Below are positions 33,700-44,581 of a stretch of 64,000 nt of DNA, piece by piece. The notes below the pieces were generated by a model that had not been told where the DNA came from, made no database searches, and worked only from the letters and a program-made list of their open reading frames with translations. This DNA is from Phallusia mammillata (taxonomy: Eukaryota > Chordata > Ascidiacea > Phlebobranchia > Ascidiidae): assembly GCA_003260075.1 (NCBI GenBank), contig QLIY01000016.1, forward strand, positions 1 through 64,000, in the 5' to 3' direction. How positions within the stretch are numbered: the first letter of the stretch is position 1; the number at the start of each line of letters is the position of its first letter. The translations under genes and the position numbers were made by a program.

Positions 33700-34334
33700 C
33701 ATTTACGAAATAACAGTAAAAACATTTAGGCAAAAAAAAAGTGTATAAAGCAACACACGAAAAAACGACATCAAGGAAAATAAACTTGAAAGTAACTTTC
33801 AGCAATAAAGCTTCATTGCCCAACAATATTCCAATTTTAACTTTATAAGCTATGGGTTTCCTAAAACTATGCAATATAGTATTAGAAATGTAACTATATG
33901 CTGTGTTTTATTTAGAATATTCATATTGCAAAGCTTTTGCAATTAGGTTAAAACAACTCATTGAGTAAATTACCTGCAGACAGGTTTTTCTATTTGGTTA
34001 GTTTTGCAAAAAAAGTTGGCCTTGATCGTGTTTGTGGCAAGTGGTCATATACCTATTGGATTTCATCCACTAGAAATTTTGGTATCATAACAAAACATTG
34101 CATCTAGTTTAGTGGATGTCAACCAGGGGTCTGGAGATTCCTTGGGGTCTTCGACAGTTTCAAAGGGGGCACAAAGGCAAAAAGGTGGAAAACCCCAGAT
34201 CTATTACCAGTAGTCTTGGCCGCTAAATGGCAGACTTCCATAATAAAAATTATTTTCAAACATTTGTTTCCTTATTTATAATACTGCACATCTTTGGAAT
34301 GCTTTTTTTAAAAAGTAAAAGAATAATGGTCATT
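33700..34334. other. No gene seen; segment shared with 9.8-10.4 kb
   Basis: Matches 9.84-10.0 kb ('ttaggcaaaaaa', 'aataaacttgaaagt.actttcagcaataaa'). A hAT-like start CAGGGGTCTGGAGATTCC lies near 34132 without a partner. Confidence 0.5.
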
Positions 34335-35477
34335 TACCTTTATTTCTTTTCTTTTATATACACCAGTGAGTTGAAACCAATACTCGGCAGTTTACAATGA
34401 TTTCAATAACATGACCATTATCAAATGTCTTTACCAATCACAGTTTTCATACACAAGATATGTCATTTTTTTTCTAATTTAGCGACAGTTTAATAAACAA
34501 TTTTTGAACAAAAAATTAAAAACAGCCATACACAGGGGGGGGGGGCACAAGATATGTCATTTGTTTCTAATTTAGCGATAGTTTAATAAACAATTTTTGA
34601 ACAAAAAATTAAAAACAGCCATACACAAACTAATTCCTAATACTAATGGTAAAGCAAACCTTCAGGGTCAAACTTGGTGGAACATTTTAATTATTCGGCC
34701 TTTTCTACCTTTTTGTAATTCAGCTTTAGTTTAATAAACAAGTCCAGATTTTCCATCATGCTGCCACCAGATGAACTGCAAATAAACAACAAGTTCAATT
34801 TCTGACCAAAAAACAAGGAGATTTTACTTATGGATCCAAATGTTTGCAACAAATACAAAACGGTAGAAAAGGACGATTAATTTTAAAAATGTTCCACCAA
34901 GTTTGACCCTGAAGGTCAGCTTTATCATTAGTATTAGGAATTAGTTTGTGTATGACTGTTTGTTGTTTTTATAATTGTGCATAAACTTATATTGCTGTGT
35001 GTTTCCTACCAAGTTCTGTTACTTTCTAAGACATGCAATGATTAGAACACTGGTTTGACTTTACACTTTTATGCAAAATTGCCAAATCAATTCAAAAACA
35101 ACAAAACCATAAGTACTTTTCATTCGACAGTGTTTGGCTTCAGCAAAAAAAAATCAGCCATTCATATTGATTATAATTTTTGAGGTATGATACTGAAGTG
35201 TTTTACATAATGATCTAGATAGATTCTACCTGGAAAAACATTACCAAAACTATGACAATTTGTGTATTTGTGGAGAACAGATTAAATCGAACCAAATCAA
35301 GTTTACACTCCATAATTCAACAATGTCACTTATTCAAAATTGACAATATGTTATATCATACATATATACCTACATATTAATCAATAAATATACACACGAG
35401 TGCAAATAAAACAATTTGGTGTGACTTAGCAGTAAAACAATTTGGTGTGACTGTGTAGTTCGGCCAATCAGGAGGCC

Positions 35478-35512
<35 letters not shown>

Positions 35513-35670
35513 ATAATCGTCACATCATTACCAGCCTCCATAAGAATAAACATTGTCATGAGAGATAATTTTCAACTAAATTGGTTATCATGCCCAAGTC
35601 ACCGTCCTCACAAGTTGTGAGTAAATAAACCCACCAAAATCAGTTTTGCACACTTGTATGAGCCGAAGCC
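34335..35670 (-). pseudogene. Decayed KCTD10/TNFAIP1-like gene copy 2
   Basis: In order on the minus strand, pieces match exons of the intact gene at 57-60 kb. 34341-34480 and 34720-34785 match exon 5 and its 'cagatgaactgcaaa' splice end. 34952-35050 matches exon 4 ('tttgttgttt..a.a.ttg..cat.aactt', 'atgcaatgattagaac'). 35150-35250 matches exon 3 and 35515-35665 exon 2. The exons are riddled with indels. An 82-bp duplicate with an eleven-G joint (34535-34545) interrupts exon 5. It lies in the same position relative to the ZNF genes as copy 1. Confidence 0.65.
35479..35509. repeat. (TA)n microsatellite
   Basis: About 15 TA repeats inside the decayed KCTD copy. Confidence 0.95.
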
Positions 35671-35682
35671 TGAAAGTCTAAA

Positions 35683-36440
35683 TTCGAACAAACTATACAA
35701 TCAACAAAAAGTGCAATATTGTAATGTCATATCAATAATTCAGGTAACAAGTTCAGAAATCAGAATGCTGTTTGATTTTTTTAATTTAAATTGTAACTCA
35801 TGTAACTCTTAACACAACAGTATACAATAAAACAAACAGTTTAACTAACATACAAAAGCAAACAAAATTTATTTTCAGTATGGTTAGGACTAAAAAATTG
35901 TACCATATGTACAGTGCTATAGTAATCTATATTTAAATAATTACCACAATCACAATCATTTTATAATTAGACACTTACTTTGTATTGGAAAATTTAACAA
36001 GTTGATTTAATATTATTTTAGCATCTAAAAATAGAGTAAAGTTGAAACTTATTGAACGGGGGGGGGGAATATGTACAGTGCTATAGTAATCTATATTTAA
36101 ATAATTATCACAATCATTTTATAATTAGACACTTGCTTTGTATTGGTAACTTGAACAAGTTGATTTAATATTATTTTAGCATCTAAAAATAGACTAAAGT
36201 TGGGGGGGGGGCGAAAGTCTAAATTCGAACAAACTATACAATCAACAAAAAGTGCAATGTTGTAATGTCATATCAATAATTCAGGTAACAATTTCAGAAA
36301 TCAGAAATGCTGTTTGAACTCATGTAACTCTTAACACAACAGTATACAATAAAACAAACACTGTTACTAACATACAAAAGCAAACAAAATTTATTTTCAG
36401 TATGGTTAGGACTGGGGGGGGGGCTTATTGAACACAATAT
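35683..36440. repeat. Shuffled allelic fragments with three G10 joints
   Basis: The continuous sequence P-Q (35683-36057) is followed by G10, Q' (36068-36201), G10, P' (36212-36413), G10 and then the continuation of Q. The alternative pieces are thus in the reverse order to the main copy. Joints are at 36058-36067, 36202-36211 and 36414-36423. Non-coding. Confidence 0.85.
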
Positions 36441-38460
36441 TACTAAAACTCGCACTAACAATACAACTACATGTTAAGTGCCTAAAAACTGTCAGAATTT
36501 GAATTTGATTGTGCTTCACCAAAAACTTTGCTGATTTCAAAAAACAATTAATTTAACAGAAAAGTTTCACTATTTTCTTACAAATATGTTTTCTATTTAG
36601 GTGACAAACGTAGCGTAAACAATTAGTTATTTTGTATACCTGTCATCTGCGCAAAGAAGTGTGCTTAACAGAATTTCGAAACGCATTTCTTGCAGCTGCA
36701 AAAATAAAATTCATACAAAACTTTTATGTTTCTTACTCGATGGCAAATTGTAGATTTCCGGTCTAAAGGAATGGTAAGGTTATGGGTTTCTTGGAGTCGG
36801 GCCCAGAAGGGTTTGGAAATGACTGAATATTTCTTTGCTTTTGAACGAACGGAAATATTATATCTTTGTAAGCTTATTGTGACAAGGTAAAACCCTTTTC
36901 CTGCCGATCTACGAAAAGTTTTTGCACACGAAGATACAGGTATAAATGTAAACAATGTGCACTAATATGACGGCCGCTACACTGGAGTATAAAGTTTCGT
37001 ATCAAGCTTCATTTACCTCATCGAATATATTCAACGAAAACGTCGTTAACATAAGGTTTGCAAGTGTAGCTTGCGAATAGGACGGTCGGTGGAATTTAAC
37101 AGGTCACGCTTTTCAAGCTGTCCATTATTAGGACAGTGTCATGCAGTGATATCGGAGACAAGTCAGCGGCTGAGAGCGCGGAGAAAGGAAGCGTGGGAGA
37201 TTTTTACTGCATTCCGCTTTCTCTGTGCAAACGATGTGTCGTTGTAGCAATGTGTATTTTACATTTTTGTGTGTTATTTAATTTAGCGGCATTTCAGACA
37301 CTGCAAGGCAATTTTGTGTTACCTTTAAAGTCTAACGCCCTAGCACTTACGTAATCGTAAAAGCGTTTCTTGTAGCCGCCTTCGTTGTGCAGTAATTATT
37401 TCTTTTGTTTCGGAGCGACACTACCTTTGCCCCGAGTTACGATACCACGTTGTCGCTTTGCTATTTAGTTGCGTTTGCTTTGCTAGTCCTAGGCAAAGGA
37501 CTTAAATATAGAATTAAAACTAAACTTAGACTCTGTCGCTCACTTCCTTACATAGACTAAGTTATCGCCAACGCTATACCTTACGTTTGTTGTAGTTTAT
37601 ATATTTTGTTTAATAAACTTGATAATAAACTGTTTTACGTTCTAGTTGTTTTTAGTCAGGTGTCGTCAGAGTAGGCTACTTTAATTTTGGAGTCAGAATA
37701 TCTCAATTTTTGCAACACGTTCGACAAACCTTAAAAAAGCCTATTTGTTACGCTGGTAATATGTGTCCTGTAAAAAAAATCTAATTTTAAGTGCAGTAAA
37801 GAGATAGCGAACGGGTACGGTGCACGTGGTTGCATTTCGTGCTGAACTAGCAGTCTCGTCAGTGCGTTATAAGTAATTTATGGTTATTGCGGCAAGTGAT
37901 TTGCTGATAGGTTGGAGTAACAACGATTAGGATCTTTCGATTGGGCTTTGAATGCGCAAAACGCGTTTAGTTGTATTTTTGAACCGGATGAGTAAGCGAC
38001 CCTTTTCGGTGACCTACTTTTCAACAAAATTGCCCCCGGCGGGTGTAGAAGCAAAGTTGCTCAGTTTATCTCTTATCACTCGCGTGGGAATATGTTCAGG
38101 TCTAAACGACATAAATAGTGTGTCGAGAAACAATTAATCCGACAAGGCGCGTGCTATGGAAATTAAATGTTGCTAAGTTTTTGGTAAAGTTTAATTGAAA
38201 TCTTGTACTTCCCAGAAATACTGGTCAGTATATTATTTTTTTGTACAGCTTCGTGATTAAAAGGGGGTGCTGACCTTAACTTTAAAACAATTGGCAGGAA
38301 AAAGGTTGTTGGCACCATCGTGTATAAAATTTATGCTAAAGTTTAAAAAAATAAAAAAAAAGTTTTATTTTGCGTTCACAAACATAGTTAGATCGGATCA
38401 GATATATTTTGTTTTAGTAGCGACATTAACATCTGAAATGAGTTAACACGTATATGCTAG
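36441..38460. promoter_or_regulatory. Conserved ZNF 5' module, copy 3 (upstream of ZNF-D)
   Basis: This is the longest version of the module. The inverted repeat CTGTCC-ATTATTA-GGACAG at 37118-37136 is followed by GTGTCATGCAGTGATATC, a GC-richer stretch, and 'acgatgtgtcgtt' near 37230. An unknown insert (about 37260-37800) separates this from the rest, which matches 13.5-13.75 kb. It probably holds the promoter and a non-coding first exon of ZNF-D. Confidence 0.5.
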
Positions 38461-38641
38461 GCTGTTCAAGACGTTGCTTTTCCATAGTTGTAAAGACGTA
38501 TGTGCGGCACGATTATTGCATGTGATAAAACAGTTTGAATATAAGTCCAAAGTCCGATACACTCTAAAGCAACAAACTCATTTATCTTATTTTACAGGGT
38601 ATCTGCAACAAAAATCCTTGCTGTGTAAGATCAATAAACGT

Positions 38642-39697
38642 ATGATGAACCAAGACATGTTAGAAAGTTTTTCGTGCAAGTTTTGTGAACAAACATTTGT
38701 GAAAAGAAAATCTCTTGAAGATCACATCAGGACACATAAGGAAGCGAGTTATTCCAAGAATGATGATAATAATTGTACAGAGAAGGCATCACTAAGTAAT
38801 CAAGATCAAATGTTTGTGCTGGTCGACTCCGAACAAAATCAAGTTGAAGTTCAAGGGCACCGTTTCAAATGTGATATTTGTGAAAAGTCATTTACTCGAG
38901 AATGGAATCGCAAAAGACACATGGTGCAACATTTTGATGACAAATCTTTTCAGTGTGAAATATGTGAAACTAGGTTTAAAACAAAATTTTCCATGACATC
39001 ACACATGTTAGTTCATTCAAAAGAAAAACCATTTAAATGCGAAACTTGCGAAAAACACTTCAAAACTCTTTTCTTGTTAAAAAGCCACTTGTTAATTCAT
39101 GCACACATTAAATCTTACAAGTGTAAGGTGTGTGAAAAACGTTTCGTCAACGAAAAACGTTTAATCAGGCATAGCTTAATTCATACTGATGAAAAGCCGT
39201 TTAGCTGTGATTACTGTGAAAAGACATTTTGTTTCAAAAGTGAATTAAAAATCCACATTATGAGCCACACTGGAGAAAAACCTCATCGATGTGATGTTTG
39301 TGAAAAGCGATTTTATAATCTTACCGGGTTAAATCGACACAAAATGATTCACACAGGAGAAAAGCCGTTTAGGTGTAATTACTGTAAAAAGAAACTTTGT
39401 TCCAAAAGTGAATTACAAACTCACATTATGAGCCACACTGGAGAAAAACCTCATCGATGTGATGTTTGTGAAAAGCGATTTTATAATCTTACCGGGTTAA
39501 ATCGACATAAACTGATTCACACAGGAGAAAAACTGTTTGCATGTGATATTTGTGACAAACGATTTCAGAGGAAAGAAAATCTCAACATACACATGGTAAT
39601 TCACAGCAACAAGATGCCGTACAAGTGTGATATTTGCGAAAAACAATTCAAAAGGAAACAGGAAGTGAAACGACACATGAAAAGCAACCACATTTAG
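38642..39697 (+). CDS. C2H2 zinc-finger protein, 11 fingers, intact (ZNF-D)
   Basis: The likely start is MMNQDMLESF (residue 1 at 38642), 45 bp after a TTTTACAG acceptor; the frame is open further upstream, so an earlier Met at 38474 cannot be excluded. A complete N-terminal finger (CKFCEQTFVKRKSLEDH…H) is separated by an acidic, polar linker of about 50 residues from an array of ten fingers ending HMKSNH. Fingers 6-7 and 8-9 are a recent two-finger (168 bp) tandem duplication, with almost identical DNA around 'cgattttataatcttaccgg'. Linkers are HTGEKP in the second half and HSKEKP, HAHIKS, HTDEKP earlier. No effector domain. Probably nuclear and DNA-binding. It is the best full-length model for the family. 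Confidence 0.93.
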   Translation: MMNQDMLESFSCKFCEQTFVKRKSLEDHIRTHKEASYSKNDDNNCTEKASLSNQDQMFVLVDSEQNQVEVQGHRFKCDICEKSFTREWNRKRHMVQHFDDKSFQCEICETRFKTKFSMTSHMLVHSKEKPFKCETCEKHFKTLFLLKSHLLIHAHIKSYKCKVCEKRFVNEKRLIRHSLIHTDEKPFSCDYCEKTFCFKSELKIHIMSHTGEKPHRCDVCEKRFYNLTGLNRHKMIHTGEKPFRCNYCKKKLCSKSELQTHIMSHTGEKPHRCDVCEKRFYNLTGLNRHKLIHTGEKLFACDICDKRFQRKENLNIHMVIHSNKMPYKCDICEKQFKRKQEVKRHMKSNHI

Positions 39698-40421
39698 AAA
39701 GTCCTAATTGTGAGATTTTGCAAAGACGTATGAATGTGTTACCAATAAAAGCTACCATTTACAGTTTGTCGTCTGCAGCAAAGTTTTGTTGTGTTTTGAT
39801 ACGGGATTATAACTCTGATTGTGTTTCAAATTGATTTTTAAGTATGACTTTGCGTGGTGTTGTTAAGATTGAAATTCACAATGAAATACAGTGATGTTAA
39901 AAACTCACTGATTCTGAAATTATGGTGATTTCGTTGATTGTTGAATTTCGAACGATATGTTAGCAAGCATTTTTGTTATCGTGTATACAGAACATACAAC
40001 AATTAAATGGTTTGCATGCATTTTGCCATTTATTTGTTCGTTTGTAAAATGACAATAGTTTCTTTAGCTTCATGACGATGTTATTTCATGTAAACTCTGT
40101 CGCAATATTTAATTAGAAACAATTCCTATGACGTAACAATGCGTTTGGTTGCGATCATTACGTCAATTTTGTGCTATATTAATCTGTGAAATTTGTGTTA
40201 TGGGGTGATATTGTGATGTATTCTACTTGGATGAGCGTGTATTATGTAGTTCTCGGTGTGCCAAAATACAGTTTTGCATACAAATTATCACGGTTTGGAG
40301 TATGTATTCAAACTAGTTTGCGCTGATTATTTCTAGAAAAAAAAAATAAAAGGTCTCCAATCATTACGCAGATTTAAAATCAACACCGGCTTCTACGGAT
40401 TTTTTTGATTTATGTATAGCC
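39698..40421. repeat. ZNF-D 3' flank, then spacer without genes
   Basis: 39750-39970 matches 14540-14720. After that AT-rich sequence to the hAT at 40422, with nothing recognisable. Confidence 0.55.
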
Positions 40422-41329
40422 CAGGGGTGTCAAACTCAAACTGCCTTGAGGGCCAAAACCAACCTTTTAAGTAAGTCGAGGGCCACACTATCGAAACGTT
40501 TGTTACAGTGTAACATGAAAATTTGCATGACTAAAAAGGTAAAAGTATTGTTGTAAATAACAAACAGGTTTTTAGTGTAGCAGAGTGAAAAATAAACAAC
40601 TAAGCTTTATTGCTTTGTGTGCAAACAATGGTATACAATGACGTAACAATCGTCATTGCTGATTCTATCGGCTATTTCGATCATCTAATCCGGGCCGCCT
40701 CCGGCCCTGGAGGTCATTTTATCCGGCCCGCGAACACTTTTTTGGTTTGCCAAACCGTATTGACAATATTGTAACATTCAAAAATTAATCTGGTCCTTAC
40801 AAAAGTTTACCTGTCGCATTAATATTACCTAGTGTCACAGGATTACAACGCCCAGAATTGATCCAAAGCCAGATTGTTACGTCACAGACAAGACTACAAG
40901 TGTCCATTGTGCGCAAAGAATTCCCTTATTCTTTTAGTTTTGATGTAATATACAGCATTGCTCTTAAGGCGTGACTAACTATACAATTTAACAGTCGCAT
41001 CACCAATCTTTAAATAGGATTGTAGAAAGACCATATCTTGGCGCACCTACAAAAATCTCCGCGCGGGATAAGTTTGGAAAGACGGCGCTAGGACATTTAA
41101 ATTATGCGGCCCGCTCAAATCATTTTTAAACTTATCCGGCCGCAGTAAAAAAAGTTTGGTGACCCCTGATCTAATCAAAACGCTGCATATGCCACCAATA
41201 GAGAAGGATTGTATCATGTGAACTCATTGGTATGACAGGGTATTCCGCCTGAGTAAAACACATTACTTTGCAAAGGTACTTCGCGGACCGCACAAAAGCT
41301 CTTGGAGGGCCACATGTTTGACACCCGTG
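40422..41329. mobile_element. hAT element (908 bp) with a nested hAT
   Basis: CAGGGGTGTCAAACTC at the left, GTTTGACACCCGTG at the right. Flanks GTATAGCC and ATGTAGCC (six of eight match). Same family as 8286-8725 ('gagggccaaaacc', 'ggagggccacatg'). It is split by the insertion at 40691-41168. Confidence 0.85.
40691..41168. mobile_element. Nested hAT-like element (478 bp), left end altered
   Basis: ATCTAATC lies on both sides (40683-40690, 41169-41176). The right end GTTTGGTGACCCCTG is typical; the left begins CGGGCCGCCTCC and lacks the matching terminus, so its first bases were lost or changed. GC-rich 'ccggcc' words occur at both ends. Confidence 0.7.
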
Positions 41330-41841
41330 ATGTAGCCAGTTACATACATCATTAACACATCCAAAAGAAAAAAAATGAGTTTTTCTTCGGCTGGGGCAAA
41401 TCGTAGTATTGTATTTGTACTTTATTCATTTGGTCAGGAGTCATTATTCTGCATGGAAGCATAGGTAATTGTGTAACTCTTTTTTTTCACGGCGAATATT
41501 TCGCAAAATGGCGTTTTTAAAAAGGCCTGTATAATTGTGACGTCATTATGTGTGTGACGTATCCGGGTGATGACGTAGTTTATTATGTATCAATATCGTC
41601 AGGTTACGTCATGGGTTAGGAAGTTATTGCGTTTGGTCAAGAAAGTACACCACACCCCTAGTAATCTATATTTAAATAATTACCACAATCGCCATCATTA
41701 TATAATTAGACACTTGCTTTGTATTGGTAACTTGAAAAAGTTGATTTAATATTATTTTAGCACCTAAAATAGAATAAAGTTGAAACTTATTCAACACAAT
41801 ATTAGTAAAATTCGCACTAACAATACAACAACATTTTATGG
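41330..41841. other. No gene; partial segment shared with 35.9-36.4 kb
   Basis: 41655-41830 matches 35930-36045 and 11890-12060. The part 41430-41470 repeats a phrase seen at 7400 ('ggtcagg.gtcattat'). No ORF. Confidence 0.5.
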
Positions 41842-42390
41842 GGTCACGTCTAAAACTGCGGGGCCACTTGACCCGCCTTATGCAATAGAAAAAAACTGCG
41901 GGCCCACTTTATCCCGTTCTTCGCCCGCTTCTGGCAAGTATAAAAACTGCTGACCCAGCACTTTATCCCGTGCTTGACCCGCCTCTCGCAGGGAAAAACT
42001 GCGGGCCGGCTTGATCAAGCCGTGGACACGACTGTCACATGTCATTAAAATTTGATTTTGACCAGATCTGAAAGGCAATAATTGTTTGAGGCGGGCCAAG
42101 TGCTGGGCCAAGCGGGCCAAGTGATCCAAGTGGGGGGGGGGGGGTGACTCCGATGTCACTGCATGATTCTGTCCGCACAATGGACAGCTTGAAAAGCGCG
42201 ACCTGTCTAGCTAGCTTGTGAATACGAGGGTCGGTAGAATTCCACCGACCCCACGTGGTATTTGCAACTTGGAAACTAAACTTTGCAAACCTTATGTAAA
42301 CGACGTTTTCGTAGAATATATTCGATGAGGTAAATGAAGCTTGATACGAAACTTTATACTCGGGGGGGGGGATCAGTTTTAGACGTGACC
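41842..42390. mobile_element. Element with 17-bp perfect TIR GGTCACGTCTAAAACTG
   Basis: The left 17 bases are exactly complementary to the right 17 (42374-42390). The interior has about four diverged ~45-bp repeats beginning AAAACTGCGGGCC. The module sequence on either side continues in the related blocks, so this is an insertion. The middle (42132-42371) is a foreign piece between two G tracts. The superfamily is not assigned. Confidence 0.6.
42132..42371. repeat. Inverted allelic piece of the 5' module between G13 and G10
   Basis: 42145-42361 reads as the reverse complement of the module sequence at 42900-43020, and also includes about 120 bases that the main copy lacks but that 36.99-37.06 kb has. 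It carries the hairpin CTGTCC/GGACAG at 42169-42187. Bounded by 13 G (42132-42144) and 10 G (42362-42371). Confidence 0.8.
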
Positions 42391-43355
42391 GCTGTCAGAA
42401 TTTAAATTTGGTTACGCTTGACCGAAAACTTCGCGCTCTGCTGATTTCAAAAAAGCAATTATTTTGATAGAAAAGTTTCACTATTTTCTTCACTGACAAA
42501 TATATTTTCTATTATGTGACAAACGCAACGTACAAATTTAGTTTTTTTATACTTGTTATCTGCGCAAGGAAGTGTGCTCAACACAACTTCGAAACGCTTT
42601 TCTAGCAGCTGCAAAAAAATCATGTAAAACTTTTATGTTTTCTACTCGATGGCGAAGTGTAGATTTCCGATTTTTTTCCGAGGTATTTTCCGAGATTTCC
42701 GAGGTTATGGATTTCTTGGAGTCGTCCCAAAAGGGTTTGGAACTGACTAAATATTTCTTAGCTTTTGAAAGAACGGAAATATTATATTTTTGAAAACTTA
42801 TTGTGACAAGGTAAGACTCTTTTCCTGCCGATCTATGAAAAGTTTTTGCACACGAAGATACAGGCATAAATGAAAACAATGTGCACTAATATGACGGCCG
42901 CTGCACTGGAGTATAAAGCTTCGAATTCTACCGACCCTCGTATTCACAAGCTAGCTAGACAGGTAGCGCTTTTCAAGCTGTCCACTGTGCGGACAGAATC
43001 ATGCAGTGACATCGGAGTCCAGTCAGCGGCTGAGAGCGCGGACGACGAAGAGTGGAAGATTTCTCCTGCATTCTACTTTCTCTGTACCAACGATGTGTCG
43101 TTCGACTGCAGTAAGCGTTAAAAAAATCTACTTGTTACGCTGGTAATGTGTGTAATGTAAAAAAAATCGAATTTTATGTGCAGTACGGTGCCACGTGGTT
43201 ACATTTCGTGCTGAATTAGTAGTCTCTTGAGTACACTATAAGTTATTTGTGGTTATGGCAGCAAGTGATTTGCTTATAGGTGGCAGTAATAACGATTAGG
43301 ATGTTTCGATTGGGGTTTCAATACACAAAACGCCACGTTCTTGTTGTGTAAGATC
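42391..43355. promoter_or_regulatory. Conserved ZNF 5' module, copy 4
   Basis: Same order as copies 2 and 3, with the inverted repeat CTGTCC-ACTGTGC-GGACAG at 42978-42996 and AATCATGCAGTGACATCGGAG after it. 'acgatgtgtcgttcgactgca' is followed by GTAAGC, a plausible splice donor at about 43112. The ZNF downstream is dead. Confidence 0.5.
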
Positions 43356-43493
43356 GGGGGGGGGGTAGTACACTATAAGTTATTTGTGGTTATGGCAGCA
43401 ATTGATTTGATTATAGGTGGCAGTAATAACGATTAGGATGTTTTGATTGGGGTTTCAATACACAAAACGCCACGTTCTTGTTGTGTAAGATCA
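43233..43493. repeat. ~125-bp duplication with G10 joint
   Basis: 43233-43355 recurs at 43367-43493 across G 43356-43365. Confidence 0.85.
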
Positions 43494-44013
43494 GTAAACG
43501 TAAGATTGACCCAGACATGTTAGACAAAGATTGACCCAGACAAAGTTTTTTAAGTTTTTTGAGCAAACATTTGTGAACAGAAAATCTCTTGAAGATCACA
43601 TCAGGACACATAAGGAAGCGAGTTTTTCCGAAAATGATGGTGATATTTGCACAGAGAAGAAATCAACAAGTAATCAATAAAAAAATTTGTGCTGGCCGAC
43701 CCCGAAAAAAATCAAGTTGAAATTCAAGAGCACCGTTTCAAATGTGATATTTGTGGAAAGTCTTTTACTCGAGAATGGAATCGCAAAAGACACATGGTGC
43801 AACATGTTGATGACAAACCTTTTCAGTGTGAAACATGCGAAAAACACTTCAAAACGTATGTTTTGTTAAAAAGCCACTAGTTAATTCATGCACACATTGA
43901 ATCTTACAAGTGTGGTAGTTCACAGCGACAAGATGCGCTACAAGTGTGATGTTTGTGAAAAACCGTTCAAGGGGAAACAGTATGTGAAACTACACAGTAG
44001 AAGAAACCACATT
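43485..44013 (+). pseudogene. Internally deleted ZNF-D paralogue
   Basis: The sequence follows ZNF-D from 'tgtgtaagatcagtaaacg' through the N-terminal finger (first Cys pair lost), the linker, one good finger (CDICGKSFTREWNRKRH…H) and one chimeric finger. It then jumps to the last finger and stop. About six fingers are deleted. The MM start is lost, and there are in-frame stops at 43678-43680 and 43878-43880. A clear pseudogene. Confidence 0.85.
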
Positions 44014-44087
44014 TAGAAAGAGTCTTAATTGTAAGATTTTGGCAATAAGTATGAATGTGTTACCAACAAAATCTACCATTTACAGCA

Positions 44088-44545
44088 GGGGTGTCCAACC
44101 TATTTGGCCAAAGGGCCAAATGCGGTTTAGAAATGTTTGCGCGGGCCACATGACTGTCTACTGCTAATTTGTAATCTTACAAATAGATGTCTTATAATAT
44201 CTAATTGAAACACTCAGGCCGAAACTCTAATCTTAGGAATGTGTATTATCCTCGTTTACAGTTATAAAGACAATAAACATACCAAGATTTATAGTAAAGT
44301 CAACAAAGTTTTTACCACACGTCGACATTTCAATGTGAAGTTTAGCACTGTTTTCATCTAACAAGTTTGGCGATATTCGGTGAGATGGAGTTAGTGCATT
44401 CAACTCGTGAACCTGTTTTATGAATTGTTTTCGCAATTTTAAGTTCACTGGGCTGTTCCCCATGTCGTATAAACCAAAGCAAACGGTGAAACAATACCTT
44501 TGACCATTTTGATGCACAGTATTTAAGGAATTTCGTGACTGGGCA
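44088..44545. mobile_element. hAT-like insertion with uncertain right end
   Basis: It starts CAGGGGTGTCCAACC directly after ATTTACAG. The related flank after ZNF-D has ATTTACAG uninterrupted. A sequence ATTTACGA at about 44546 may be the other target copy, but the right terminus (CTGGGCACAG) hardly matches. The open minus-strand frames inside are not recognised. Confidence 0.45.
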
Positions 44546-44581
44546 CAGATTTACGACTGTCAAGAGTGGATATATATGTTT

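Noticed and set aside
36665..42879. Minus-strand frames at 36665-36955 and 42556-42879 that resemble each other
   Set aside because: They lie in the repeated 5' module; the third copy near 12.3-12.6 kb does not keep the frame and no domain is seen, so shared ancestry of non-coding DNA explains the similarity.
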